Assembly: GCA_018398765.1 (NCBI GenBank)
Contig: JAHBMJ010001878.1
Location: 6,376 to 53,875 of the forward strand
Direction of reading: 5' to 3'
Origin: Chromera velia
Taxonomy: Eukaryota > Sar > Chromeraceae
Length of the DNA stretch: 47,500 bases
A program made the translations under genes and the position numbers. Positions 23,101 through 36,092 of the stretch are shown piece after piece; within the stretch, counting starts at the first letter, position 1; each line of letters opens with the position of its first letter. Below the pieces are notes generated by a model. That model was not told the DNA's origin. It did not search any database and saw only the letters and a list, made by a program, of their open reading frames with translations.

Positions 23101-23688
23101 CAATCTGTTCCCTTTCCCATAAAATTCCTTTAGGGACCTCCTTTCCTATGTGGTAATTGAAGTCTCCTGCCACAATGCGAAGGTCGCATAGCGGAATATC
23201 ACAGACTGTGTTGAGAAGTGTCTCTCTCTCTACCTCTTTCGGTTCATTGTTTCTTAGTCTCTTCTCTGCTCCCGATTAGAAGAGATAAACACCGAAAATA
23301 TGTAGAGATGCATTCGCCCCCCCCCCTCCTGGGCCGGCAAGCAGCTCCTGAGTGTCAATTTGACCATACTGGGCCCCACCAACTCCCAAGAAGGCTTCAG
23401 ACTAGCGACCAAGCATGATCGGACAAGGATACACACCCCCCTTGTTTTTACTTCCCTGTCCTTTGCTCTTTTGTGTACCCCCAGCTTTCTTCTGTACCAT
23501 TCTCGATGACTGAAGTTTTTTCCTGTGTGGGTGGGTGTGTTGATTGAAATGGTTGTATACTTCGTTTTAGTCAGGATTGCAACATCGATCCCTTCGAACC
23601 ACCGGTCAAGCGATTCATTCCCGAGACGAGAATCAAGACCCCCGACATTCAGCGTGGTAATGGACAGCCTTCTTCCATTCATTGTCAC
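20177..23688 (-). pseudogene. Non-LTR retrotransposon (copy B): EEP endonuclease plus reverse transcriptase, inactivated
   Basis: On the minus strand from 23688: LNVGGL (endonuclease motif), GDFNYH (about 23160) and TVIDLFLV with a following PEHAAV (the usual SDH catalytic His motif, altered) make up an endonuclease/exonuclease/phosphatase domain to about 22700. A variable linker follows, then RT blocks from about 21640: WRPIHIVCLLAKLF, ERQVGFRKG, FVNFSKAFDRVP (motif A; the catalytic Asp of F-x-D is Asn), GDPLSPLFFLLFINN, YADDLIIF (motif C, intact, about 21060) and YKYLGCRV. Frameshifts separate the endonuclease, RT and YADD parts, and in-frame TAG (about 20981) and TGA (about 20605) stops interrupt the end. 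The element is therefore dead. Order EEP-RT-Cys-rich end puts it among the APE-type LINEs (family knowledge). Confidence 0.85.
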
Positions 23689-25026
23689 GTTTCACACGCC
23701 GGTTGCAGAGGAAGAAGATGAAGAAGAAGAAGAGAAAGAAAAAGAAGAAGACCCTTTAACCTCAAATCTTCGAGATGACTCTCTAGGATGACTCTAAGCT
23801 AAAAACTTATGTAAGCTCTTAGCTTTAACAATAGCTTATTAATTTTAGAAGTCTTAATTTAGCTTTTAATCTAGTTTTTAGTGATTTTCTTCTCTCTAGG
23901 GCTTTCTAGGATTTGCTAGTGGTGTCGACTGTGTTATGTCGTCTTCAGTGCTGTCGAGACTAGTGTTGAGAGTGACTTCTAGACTTTAACCTCAAATCTA
24001 CCTCAAATCTGGTCAGATTTGAGCTTGAAGCTCAAATTAAATCAAATTAAATACTATCAAATCAAATCTGGTCATTATCTTTAAAAACATGAGATTTTTA
24101 TAAAAAGTTTACAGTTTTATGAATGATACCATTTGCACTAGGTTTTAGCCTCGTACGCAAAAAAAATATGTCAGTATCGAAATTATCGACGATACCTCAT
24201 TTTTTTGGAACTTTAAAATTAGGCTTAAATTCCGATACGATACCGATACGATACGATAGCTATCCCTATCTCTCAGCCTTTTGCCTTAGACAGAAGACGG
24301 TACAAGACGGTAAAAGCAAGGAATGAGATTTTGTAGAGATTCGCCTCTTAATTCAATTCCATTAATACCGGGCGCTTATCTTTTTATAATATTTCTTTTA
24401 AAAGAAAAAAATATGAAGAACAAACAATATTAGTCCATTAGTGAAATCAATACATCGATGTTAACGTTTCAAGTCTTTCAAAACTTTTACGATAAGAAAA
24501 AAGATGTTTAAGCCAATTCAAGGCCCAATTGAAGTATGCAAGCTGTTTGTACCGATCGTATGTTGAGAGGAAGGCTTTTATGCTAGGTCACATCTGTTCT
24601 ATAGACATGACATATGGATGCACAGAAAGCATGCACTGAGAACATTTTATCTGTGCGATATCATCGATGCCCAGTGTAGTCTCTCTCCTTGGAATCACCG
24701 ATGGGTTCAATTTCTGAATGTCATGCACAGACGGTAACAATGCAAGAAGCTGAACGATGAAAAGAGAATGCTAGAACAAGATGCAAAAAAGGTGTCTGTT
24801 CTGCACAGATTCACAAGCCTTGCACGTCTCCATTTGGTCGCTCTGGTTTCTCACGGCCTCAGCGGTAGTCGCCGCGAGGGGAGAAGGAGACCTTGGTGTG
24901 TCAGGGCCCCTGGTGTGAACCACCCGTCTGGCCCCCATCTCTTCGGGGAGCAGTCGACCTCCAAATTTTAGCCCCATCGTCCCGCCCTCGACTCCCCCTG
25001 CACTTCAGTTTTTGACAGGAGATGCT
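23689..25026. other. Intergenic, AT-rich; 3' flank of the ZW10 gene
   Basis: 23690-23760 is a GAAGAA-rich stretch. 23755-24100 repeats the words CTCAAATCT and AGATTTGA in both orientations. 24230-24250 has GATACGATAC steps. No ORF with support. The downstream processing signals of ZW10 should lie between about 24760 and 25026, but I cannot point to one. Confidence 0.5.
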
Positions 25027-25204
25027 CTAGATGACGACCTCCCCCAGTCCCTCCTCTACAGTCAGACCAAAAGGGGGCTTCATCGTCAGGAGAGACCGCA
25101 GCTGCACGCATGAAAGCGACAAGAGGGGAGGAAGGGAGAACACATGCATACACACGCACAATCACACACATAGACAGAGGCAGAGACAGACAGACAAACA
25201 CACA

Positions 25205-25252
<48 letters not shown>

Positions 25253-26393
25253 TGGCCAACTGACTCTGAATAGATGTGATTGCACTTTTCGGAGATAACT
25301 AGACGGGACGTGGCAGTCAAGGGTGGGGCAACAAAAAAAGAAAAAAAGGGGGGGGGGAAACAGGACGATCCTTTCCCTACGGATGAAGAAATAGGCCCTT
25401 GCAAGGGACATTTGCCCTCTCTTTAAAAAATGGAACAGACTCTTCTATCGTTCGTTTTCCCTCACGTCTGAAGACAGACCAATACTTGCACTCCTTCCTT
25501 CCTTCTGACCTCATCCATCGAGAAGAGTCTCTTCAGAGCGATTCTCCTCTCCAGCATCGTGACGAAGTCTGCACGATTCATTGATCGAACATGAGCCAAC
25601 GAACAAAACAAGGGGCAACAGGCCAGCACATCACACAGCTTCTATGTCCTATTTCCCTCCGTCCTTTTCTATTTTTGATTGCCAGGGCAGCAACACGGTG
25701 TGAGAGAATTCTCGAGGTGGCAAAACGAAGCGAGAGGGCATACTAGACAGATGATGGAAGGAAGAGACTACTCTTTCTCTCTCCCTCGCGATCCACCCAC
25801 TCCCTCCCTCCCTCATCACCAACGCTCCCTCCCGACGTACGGACCCTTATGAAAGAATTCCTTCAGAATCTGGAACCTCTCCCACTGATTCATCACAGAG
25901 CTCAGCAACGGAGACCGCAGCGCCTCTCTCTCCCAGGCAATCGCCGCATCAGCCAGGGGCTGCTTGATATCGATGGATGAATTGCGTTGCAGACACAAAG
26001 GGGGGGGGCGGGCAGACGGATGAAAGAAGAGGACCTGACCGCGATTCAGCCGACGTTTTCTGACGCAACTTACTGCAGTAGGTCGACATGAAATGCGTTT
26101 CTCTTCGGATCCCTTCCGCTACACACACCACATACGCACGCATCCTGCACACTCTGAACTGAAAAGAGATCGATGCACAAACCAATTCCACACATTCCCA
26201 ACGAACGCAATGACAGAAGAGTGACAGATCAAAAGCGAATGACCAAAAAAGCCTCAGAAACTCAAATCACTCCAAGAATTTGAGCTACCTAGAAGAAACA
26301 GAATCAGGTGTAAAAAAAAGACAGAGGATCAATAGGAACACACACACACACACACACACAGACACACAGACACACACACAGGCACACACACAG

Positions 26394-26431
<38 letters not shown>

Positions 26432-26455
26432 ACTCACACACAGGCACACACACAG

Positions 26456-26491
<36 letters not shown>

Positions 26492-28443
26492 GCCTAAATT
26501 CACCGACTGACCCCCAACGCCTCATCATCCTCCCAGCAGCTCAGAGAGTCAGCAGAGTGAGAGGCGCTTCCCCCTAATGTCGCCCCCTTCCCTCCTGATC
26601 CCTCCACTGCGCGTCTCTCCTCGGCCTTGGCGGCCTTCTCTCTGCGGCTTCTCCCGTCCCTTGCTGCTCGGTGGTGGGCGTCTGCAGTGACAAGAAGACG
26701 ATGGGAGGGCATTCAACCGAAACCAAAACGTCTTTGCAAAGGGCGCACCGAGAATTCTTGAGCACAGGGGAGGATTGACGACATGTTTCCTTTTCTCCTG
26801 CCTGACTATCTGCCTCCCTGCTTGAGTGACAAAGTCCTGTGTGTGTCATTGGACGCTTGATTCCTTTCTATTTGATGCGGTGCCTACCGATCCGTACGGG
26901 AAGGGAGGCTGAGCGCAAACACGTGCCTCTTATTTCAGAAAGGCAAAGAAAGAAAGAAAGAAAGAAGCAGAACAATTTCCGGGTTCACTGTACGGGGGAG
27001 AGGATGCGACAAGGGCAGGAAAAAACACTGCAAAGACATTCACATCTTGCCTGCCTGTCACAAGACCAACCGAGCAAAGGTCGAAGGCGTCCGTCAATCG
27101 AGAGGAGAATGTGTCCGAGGGCCTGTAAGCTCTCTGCTCGAAGTTGTTGAGTGCCTCGCTTTCGCGCTCCTCCCTGTCTTCCCCCCCCACCCCACCCTGC
27201 CCCCGCGCCCCCCGCTGCTTGTTGGACCTTCCCCAACATCGAGAGCACACCCAACGGAGCCTTCCCTCCCAGACCGCCTCCCTCCTCGTTCCTCCCCCCC
27301 GCACCTCCTGCCTGCCCCTCTGCCAACGCAAACACAGCATCCTCCACCACCAGAAGGGCGGCGTCTGCAAGAAACCCCAGAACTTCCAGGTGCACTCGAA
27401 TGGGGAGCACCCGGGTCACGGCCGTCGACACATCCTGAAGGTGACCTGTCGCCTCTGCAGACAGACAGAACAGCATCGCCAAACAGGCAGGAAGGAACGG
27501 GGCAAGTCGGGAGCATATACAGAGGCGGGTGCTGCCAGCGACGGTACCATCGACGGTGCAAAATTTAAGTCAGTACAGCCGATTTCAACACGAGAACTAA
27601 AAAGTGTCGCACAGCGAAAAAGGGACTTTTTGAAGAAGATAAAAGTCTTTCCCATTCTTTGGACTGAGTCTCTTTTTCGTCAGGACGTGATTCCGTGACC
27701 CTCTTGTTACCCTTCTTTTCTTGCACTCTCCTTTTGCTCCTGTCCTGATGAGTGAATAGACCAACCCCCGAGTGTTTGAAGGAGCCGCTGTCTCTCTTTC
27801 TTTCTATCTCTCTCCATCTCTCTCTATCTCTTTCTGACTGACTGACTGACCTGCGAGTCTGGCCTCCGTCCTCGAGAAGGCAGAGTCGGAAGCGATGGAG
27901 GAGAACTCCAGGGGAGGGGACTCTAGGGGAGAGAGGATGCGGTCCTTCATGTGCACCTGCATGCATGCAGTGAATTGACATGGCTGTCTGTCTGTCTGTC
28001 TGTCTGTCTGACATCTTCGACTCGTGATGTTTCTCTTCTACAGGGAAGAAAGGTAGGTAGGTTTTTTTGGGTATGCGTGCTTCCTTTTGTGTATGGACGG
28101 CGAGTCTGTGCGTTCAGGAGAGAGAAAATAAAAGGGGGGATGAGAGGGTGCGATGGCCCACCAGTAGTCTTCGCGAGACAATTCAGAAACGAAGGTGAAA
28201 CAAGAAAGAGGCTGGGTAGTTGATTCTTTCTGCCTCCCCTCCCCTCCCTTCCTTTCGATGGTATTTCTTTCGTCGACAGCTGCAGACCGAAAAACACCAG
28301 CTGACAGACAGGATAGCACACGTGCGTGCTCGGCTTCCCGCTTTCTCTCTCTCTGTCTCTCTCTCCCTGTCTCTCTCTCTCTCTGTCTCTCTCTCTCTCT
28401 GTCTCTCTCTCTCTCTGTCTCTCTCTCTCTGTCTCTCTCTCTC

Positions 28444-28500
<57 letters not shown>

Positions 28501-28589
28501 GTCTCTCTCTCTCTGTCTCTCTCTGTCTCTGTCTCTCTGTCTCTGTCTCTCTGTCTCTCTCTCTCTGTCTCTCTCTCTCTCTGTCTCTC

Positions 28590-28622
<33 letters not shown>

Positions 28623-30525
28623 GTCTCTGTCTCTCTACGGCATGTCCGTGGAACACCGTCTCCCTCTCTCTCCCCTGTCTCCCCGCCTGACCACGGCCTC
28701 GCAGAAGTGGGACTCCTGCAGTCGTCTGATTTGGAGGACCTGAAGAGAGAGAACAAGAGAGAAGAGAAAAGAGAAGAGAACAGAAGAGAGGAAAGTAGAT
28801 GAAGAAAGAGACCAGACAAACCACGGCGGAAAAGCGGAGAAGACGATGAACGAAGCAAGACCAAACCCGGGCACGCAACGGTCCGTACAAACATCCAGGA
28901 TGTATAGAAACAGATCTCATCCCCAATGTCTCCTCTCCCTCTCTGCTCTTCCGAACCCCTCCCGCCCCCTTCTGCGTTTGGAAACGAGCACGAAGAGGAG
29001 AAAGACCTTTTCACGGCAAGCATCGCACCACTCAAAATGCACGAAAAGCTGTCGCACAAAGAGACTCACACTGTCAGCAAAGGAACCAAATCTCTCGAGA
29101 AGCTCCGGACTCCTGCATGCACAAATAAGAGAAGGAAGAGGCGAGAACAGAGAAAAAAGAGAGAGAGGGAGGTGAAGACCGATAATGGGCATCCGAACAA
29201 TTGCAGAGACCCCCAGAGTCCCTTGCAAAAAACACAAAACAGAAAAGAAAAACAAAAAAGGAAAACAGACAATCGAAGGTCGGTTCGTTAGATCCCGCAA
29301 GCACGTTTTGCTTATTTCCTTCTCGCTTACTTGACACAATCAATGGCCTACCTACTGCGACCTACTGCTCTCTGCTCTGCATACCTATCTACATGATACC
29401 ACGCACGTGCGTCGTCTATTCAGACAGGCATGATGTCACAAAAAACAGAAAAAAGGTCGTGTGGCTGACTTGAGGCACGAGTAGGGCAGCGATGTGAGGT
29501 GGTGGGCGATGAGTGAGCACTCTGAGAAGAAGAGGGCGGCAACCCTGGGGTCCCTCCTCAGGGCGGCCTCCCGGGCAGGGACTCTCAGGAGAACAAATAA
29601 CTGGGCGATTTGCCTGCACACACATGTATTAATACAATCACCACACAGAGAGAGGCGAGAGTGAAGCATAGCAGTAGACTCTTCCAGGAGCTGATGATTT
29701 GTTCCAAATTTTTCTCTTCTCGTTCTCGGAGCAACATTGTGCTGCTCCTTTCAACCATTCAAGCCAACCGACAGTCCCTCTCTATTGGTTCTCTTCGCTA
29801 TATCTTTGAAGTCTTTCTTACAACGAGAAGAGAAGCACATGACAAAAAAAAAGGAGACACCAGCCGGATAAGTCCAATCGAAACGCTTCAAGAACACGAA
29901 AACCGTTTCCTCCCCTTCTGAATGCCTGAGAGAGAGACCCGCTCTTCTTCTTCTCTCTTCTGACCTTGTCAACATGATCAGTTGTCTCGCAGATCTGCAG
30001 CAGGCCGTGGCAGAGAGAAACATCAGGGGGAGGTTTGGGTGCTTGACTTTCGGGACAGGTGTCACCAAGAAGAAGCTGACAGGTATAAACCTGATTGGTC
30101 GAATCGAATCGACATGTCAGAGAGCCCGATTCTGAAGGTGGGTGTGACGGATGGGGAAGAGGCTTCAGTCACAAACAAAAAGATGGAAAGAGACGACCGA
30201 ATGAATCAAAACCAAGCGACCGCATAGCCAGGCACAAACGGTCGACTTGGCACGTCACTCGGAGAGGAAGCAGGCATACGAAAGGAGAAGAGACGGCAGA
30301 GAGGAAGGAAGCCCACCCGTCCTGCCGCCCCGATTCGCATCGACTGCCGCACGAAAGAGAGACTGACGTGAGTTTGTCCTTCTTAGCTGCCTGTCTGGCA
30401 CCCTCCATGGCCTCCACCATCAGTTCACAGAGTCTGTGCACGGGCCTGCTTACCTGCACACAAAAGGACGCAGACGCAGAAGGTCAGAGACAAGCAGATG
30501 GATCGACGGCCGTGCATCCACATAC

Positions 30526-30560
<35 letters not shown>

Positions 30561-33500
30561 AAAAGGGAGAGAGAGCGCGCTTCGTGCTTCTCTGGAAAGG
30601 ACAGGTGATCACACTCACATTACACACAACCAGGGAAGTAGCCTGCGAACACTCAACCGGACAAAAAACAGAGCCCCCCCCCCGAAAAAGCCCTTCTCTG
30701 GCTCTTCCACAGTCGCCGATGCCCAAACGAAAAGGATAAATGATGATTCAACCAAAGGATGAATGATGATTCAACTAAAGGATGAATGATGATTCAATGA
30801 CGGAATCAGCGCTGCTTCCGTAAATTGTGTCCCGGGGGTCTGTCTACGGTGCTCACAACAAAACAGCGCATCGGACAACCTGGAGCAGAATGAACCATGC
30901 AAAATAGAAACAATCTACTCACCCCACAAGCAGCCAGAAGGAAGAACCCTTCATCGTCCCCGATCGTCAAATTCCGCAGACGGGTTGCCCTCTCTCGAAG
31001 AGACGCTGCCGTTGCCGCCCCTGTCCCCTCTCTCTCCTCCTTTCCCCCATGTGCCTGTGCCTGCTGTGCCCGTCTCCCTCTGTGTGCCTCCTCAGTCAGG
31101 CCGTCTGCTGAGAGACTGAGACGGTCAGCCAGTCCACGGAATTCTGCCGTCACTGCGCCCGCCTCCTCCTCCTCCCGAGGCCCTCCGTGCTCCCGCGTTA
31201 ACGCAGAGATTGACCCTGTAGGAAGGAAGATCAACGATGCATGCAGACATACACACATGCAGGCAGGCAGGTAGCCGAAGAGACAGGGGCTCGAGGGGCA
31301 AGCAGGCGGGAAGGCAGGCGGGCGGAGAGTCGGAAAGGCTTCGAATAAACCAGGAGAAAAGAAAAATATACGGAAAGTGACATATTTGCGCAAAAAACTC
31401 CCACAGAACGACCGCCAACTTCTCCGAAACAGTTTGTAGATATCCAACACTTCTTCAGTACACGCCAAAATTGTGCGACACAATCAGGCCAAGAGAAACC
31501 GCACTGACTCACCGAATTCCGTCTCGTCGCTCACAAAGACCACCCGGGAGTCCCCCGACAGAACCAGACTTCGGGATTCCGCAAGGAGCTGCAGGTTCAA
31601 TTCATTTCATCCAATCAAAGGGGGGAGGAAAGAAAGAATGAGAACAGTCAAAAGGAGGGACGCATAGGTTGAAAAGAGACGGGACGGCATAAATTTTGTG
31701 TGAGAGACAACAGAAAAAAGAAAATCGAGTAAAGCAGAGAGGAAGAACACACAGGAAGAGACATGGCCCCCAAACGTTTTTCGCAATCCCAAGATCAAGG
31801 AAGACGGCGCCCGTTTTCACACAAACAAACAGTCCGACCCCAAGATCAACACGAAAGCAAGAAGAAAGGAGGGCGGTTGGAAGAGAGACGACAAACAAAC
31901 AGGCGGAGATTGCTGCCCCTTGGCAACTCACCTCTTGAGCCCGCCGTTCCCTCAACTGTTCCGCTGACTGCGACGCTGCCTCCGACAAAGAGTTGCATGC
32001 TCGACCGATGAACCCTGCCAAAGAGAGAAGACGCACGTTTACGTAAATTGTGCCAAGAGAGACAAGGGGGGGGGGTCTGAAATGCGGCTGGAGTCTCGCA
32101 ACTCCTGAGCGCGTCATCTTTCCTTTTCTTGTGAAGAAAAGAAGCCACGAACCGCTGACAAGCTCAAATTGGAAGAGCAAAAAAGAGCAGAATGAATCAG
32201 CATGTCTGTCAGGTACATGAACTCATGTTGCAGCGAAGAATGCTCATTGACAATCTCTTTCTTGAGTTATTCGCTCATTGACTCAAACAGTCAAGCGTGA
32301 CCGTCCCCAGTACCCCCAGTACTTCCACTCACCCACCCACCTAAGCTCTTTGCACTAGTTTCCAAGTCAACAAGAACCCCCAGGGCCTCCGGGAGGACGT
32401 CCATCTTTCGACTCAGACACTGCACCCACCAGGGCAGGCAGCACCAGAGAGGAAGAGGAAGGAAGGAAAAGAGACAAATAGAGGAGGAGGAGAGAACGAA
32501 GAGACACTTCACTCGAATCCCTTGCCAATTCAGTCCGAGGCGATTGCCCTGAGAAGAACCGACTGATCCAAAAGAATATCTATGCCTCGATTGACTGATC
32601 GATCATAAACCTCATTTGCCAGCCCTTTCGCTGCCCCTTCTCCTCTCTCAATGCTTTCGTGTTGCAGAGCTTCGATCGATCGTTCATTATTTCACACAAT
32701 GTCCGTTCCCTTCCTGACCCTTCCCCCCCCCAACCCACCTCCACGACAGCAGGCCATAGACAACGTCCAAGTTTTTCGAATGCGAATGAGCCTTCAAGAC
32801 CCTGCAGAAGAAGGAACAAGTCAGAGGACGGACAGAAGAAAATTAATGCCCCTGCACGTCCTCGTGCAGGAGACGTGTGCGCTCTTGTGAATGATTTGAA
32901 GCCACAAAAAAAGGAACCGGCGGCAGAAAAAAATAAAAAAAAATCCCAACAAGATTTCCCCTGCGCAGTCACTCCAATCTACTGGCTCATCTCATATACG
33001 AATCTGCCTTCTCAAGAATAGACAAAGTCTGTAAAAGGTCTTTTCCATTTTACCTTGCTCCCTACTCTCATGTCCCTTTTTTCCATTTACCCACTTACCC
33101 TCTGTACAGCATCTCGGAGAAAGGCGAAGAGAGACACAAGGGACTCCTGAACATGGGCTTGCGCAACTGCACCGAACGAAGCACGCGATTCAAGTGAAAG
33201 CGGGCAGGAGAGAGAAGATAAGAGCAGACTGAGTATAAGAAACGCAGCCAACGAGTCCGCAAAGTCGTCTGCCTTCAAATCACACGAAACTAGGGCGACG
33301 TTTCCACAGTCTGTCAAGACAGGGCAACCAGAGATCAATCGACAACTACCGAGACACGAGAGCAGAACTAAGAAAGATGTGGACGGCCGAAGGAAAGGAC
33401 CATTAAATTACAATTCTGAATGAACTGAAAGTGAAAAGTCAGTCTCACACACACACTCACACACACACACCAAAGACTTCACCCCTTTCTTTCAAACTAT

Positions 33501-35293
33501 GAACAGAAGAATGTACCTGTAGAATTTCCCCCAGGAACGATTTGATTGCCCCCCCCTTCTCTGTCTCTATCGTTCTCTTTCTCTTCTGCCCCCTCCCTCC
33601 TGTTTGCCCTTCCCCCAGAGTTCTCGTCTGCCCGTCTCTCTCTGTCTCCCCGGACCACCCGAAGTCTCCATGTGAGGAGTTCGGATCTCGGAGCAGCCGC
33701 AGAGGGAGAAGCGGAGGAACTGGGCGGCTGCTGGGTGCGATCAACCTGACATAATAGGCAAAGCAAGGAAAGAGCGAAAGAGGGAGGGACAGGAAATGTG
33801 TATGTGGGGGGAAAGGGAGATAGAGGGAGCGAAGAAAAATTGGGGGAAAAGAGAAAGAGGAAGAAGAAGTGCAGCTCTGGACTTCTCTCCGCCCATCCAG
33901 TGTTCTGCCCTTCTGTCTTTCTGCCAAGAAAAGATGATCTTGCCCTTCAGTCAGCAGCAAAACAGATCAGAAGAGACCGAGGCTTTTCTTTTCGCCTGCG
34001 AGCATGTGCTCTGTGTCATAGAAACAGAGCACAAAACCGTTTCCCCCCACCTCACTCACGTCTGCACAGATCCTGATCAGATTCGGACTCGTCTCCTCCC
34101 CTTTGCGTGCTCCAGAGCTCGCTCCCCCCTTAGCCTTGGACTTATCCCGGCTTCTCTTACCGCCCGACGACACAGACCCAGAGGCTGCTGATGCTGCGGC
34201 TGCTGCGCTGGCGGCCTCCGTCCCCGCATGCGCGAGAGGGGCCAGACAATTCCGCGCAATCCCCTTCGCGAGGGCCCCGAGCTTCACATTCTGTCAAACA
34301 ACACACACAGGGAAGCCACGGGGAGGAAGAAGGAAGAAAAGGAGAGGACGAAAATGATTTCTCACGAGACACACTGTAGTCAGAGTCATAAATCCAGAGA
34401 GAGACAGACAGACGAGTCGCGATGCTTGGGGATACACCGAAGGGAAGTAGAAAGAAGAGAAGTTGAACAAAATGAGGACAACTGCGGTATCATCTCCGTG
34501 CATTCCGCACAGACCAGTTGCAAGAAGAACACAAACCAGTTTGCAGCTTTCTTCAAACAAAAGACACCTCACACACACAAAGCCCATCCACTACCCCACC
34601 AAGATACCGGTAGACCGACCAGCAGTCCCAGAGCCTTGAAGGCCACCCACAGCTTTCCTGTCCCAAACGAATTCTTTGTTTGTATGCTCCCCATGCCAAG
34701 GTGCTGTCTGGATGGAATGCCCTGGGGAGAATTCTCCACAGCAATTTCAGATTTCAGTGCTGCAGCAGCATAGAAGTCACCCTCTGAGATCTGTGCTACT
34801 CTGCTCTGCCACTGACATAAGCGCCAAATTGCTAATACTCTGTCTGACGAACTCCACTTGAAACTACGTATACGGTGTAAGTGATCAGGAAAGAAGAACT
34901 TCAGCAAAAAACAGTTTTCTGTCCTTATTCGCCCTGATCCGTCTTTTTCACTATTCCTCCCCTTCCTCTTTTTGTCGTCACTCCAATGAGATGAAGCTCG
35001 CAACCAAAGCTGCCGTCTGCATCCAAACCCAGCTGAAGAGGAGAGACGAAAACAAAAGAGGTCGCATCGATTTCCGCTCCCCTGCTCTTCCTTTTTTTTT
35101 TTGGCCGACTGTCCTTTTGATAAAGAAAAGCCCAAGCAAGGACACAAGCGAAGAAACAAAAGGAAGACTTACGAAGAACTTCAGGGGTCACCCTCAATAC
35201 TCCTCTTTCAAATGCAAACATTCTGCACAAACAGTACCACAAATGCATTGGCGCAAACACACACATGTACGCACACACACACACACGCGCGCG

Positions 35294-35324
<31 letters not shown>

Positions 35325-36056
35325 AGAGAGACCCAGATTCACACGTAGGCATCAAAAGAATGATTGCGTACGTGCAAACCAGAAAAGCCACCCAAAGCAA
35401 AGCAGCTTGTAACCAGGAAAGAAAAAGAAAGCAAAGCACGTGAACGAAATCCAATCCACAGAGGCCCCCCAATCCCCTAGCTACCCGCTGAGAATTCTCT
35501 CCCTGTCTGCTTCCCTGTCTGCATCACAGCTTTCCGTCTCCCCTCCTGACCCACCCACCGAACGAATATCGAGTCCAGCCGCTCCAACAAAATTGCGTGC
35601 CGAGAGAGAAACTCGCCCTGCGTGGGGGCAGCACACACGCTCGCACGTGAAGAGGTCACGCAGGCTTAGTCGCAAACAAGCAAAATGTGCTTACTCACGA
35701 ACCCCATATCGCCCATGGACGGTCTTTCACAAACGCCCGCGTGAAAAAGAAATGCATAAAACAAGCAGGGAGAGAATGAGTCCTCAAGCAGACCCTCAAA
35801 GGAGGACAGCATCACTTCCTTAATCTCTCTGTCTGTCTGACCCAAAACACAAGCAGGGTCCAAACCAGCCGACTGAATACAAAAAATGCAAACTCCTGCT
35901 TCCAATTCAGATTGCTGTCGCCCTCCTCTTCCTCCCTCTCTCCTCTTTCCCCATCTCCCTCTCTGTCTCCCTCCCTCAGACCTTCAGATTTAAAATCAGG
36001 GGAGGCTCCTCGCTCATGCGGGCAGCCGACAGTTCTCCGAGCGATCTTCTCTGAAG

Positions 36057-36092
<36 letters not shown>

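Noticed and set aside
26339-26488. CRISPR-like spaced repeats
   Set aside because: Interrupted CA microsatellite with no unique spacers; eukaryotic intron context.
28195-28802. SLSLSL/CLSLSV + strand ORFs up to 182 codons
   Set aside because: Pure translation of the same microsatellite; antisense to ZW10.
27947-29059. 370-codon minus-strand ORF with RERE/RETE repeats
   Set aside because: Most of it is the translated TCTC/TGTC minisatellite of ZW10 intron 22, and real ZW10 exons on the same strand use other boundaries.
35440-35823. 127-codon + strand ORF and other + ORFs over 25-38 kb
   Set aside because: Antisense to phase-consistent ZW10 exons and without family resemblance.
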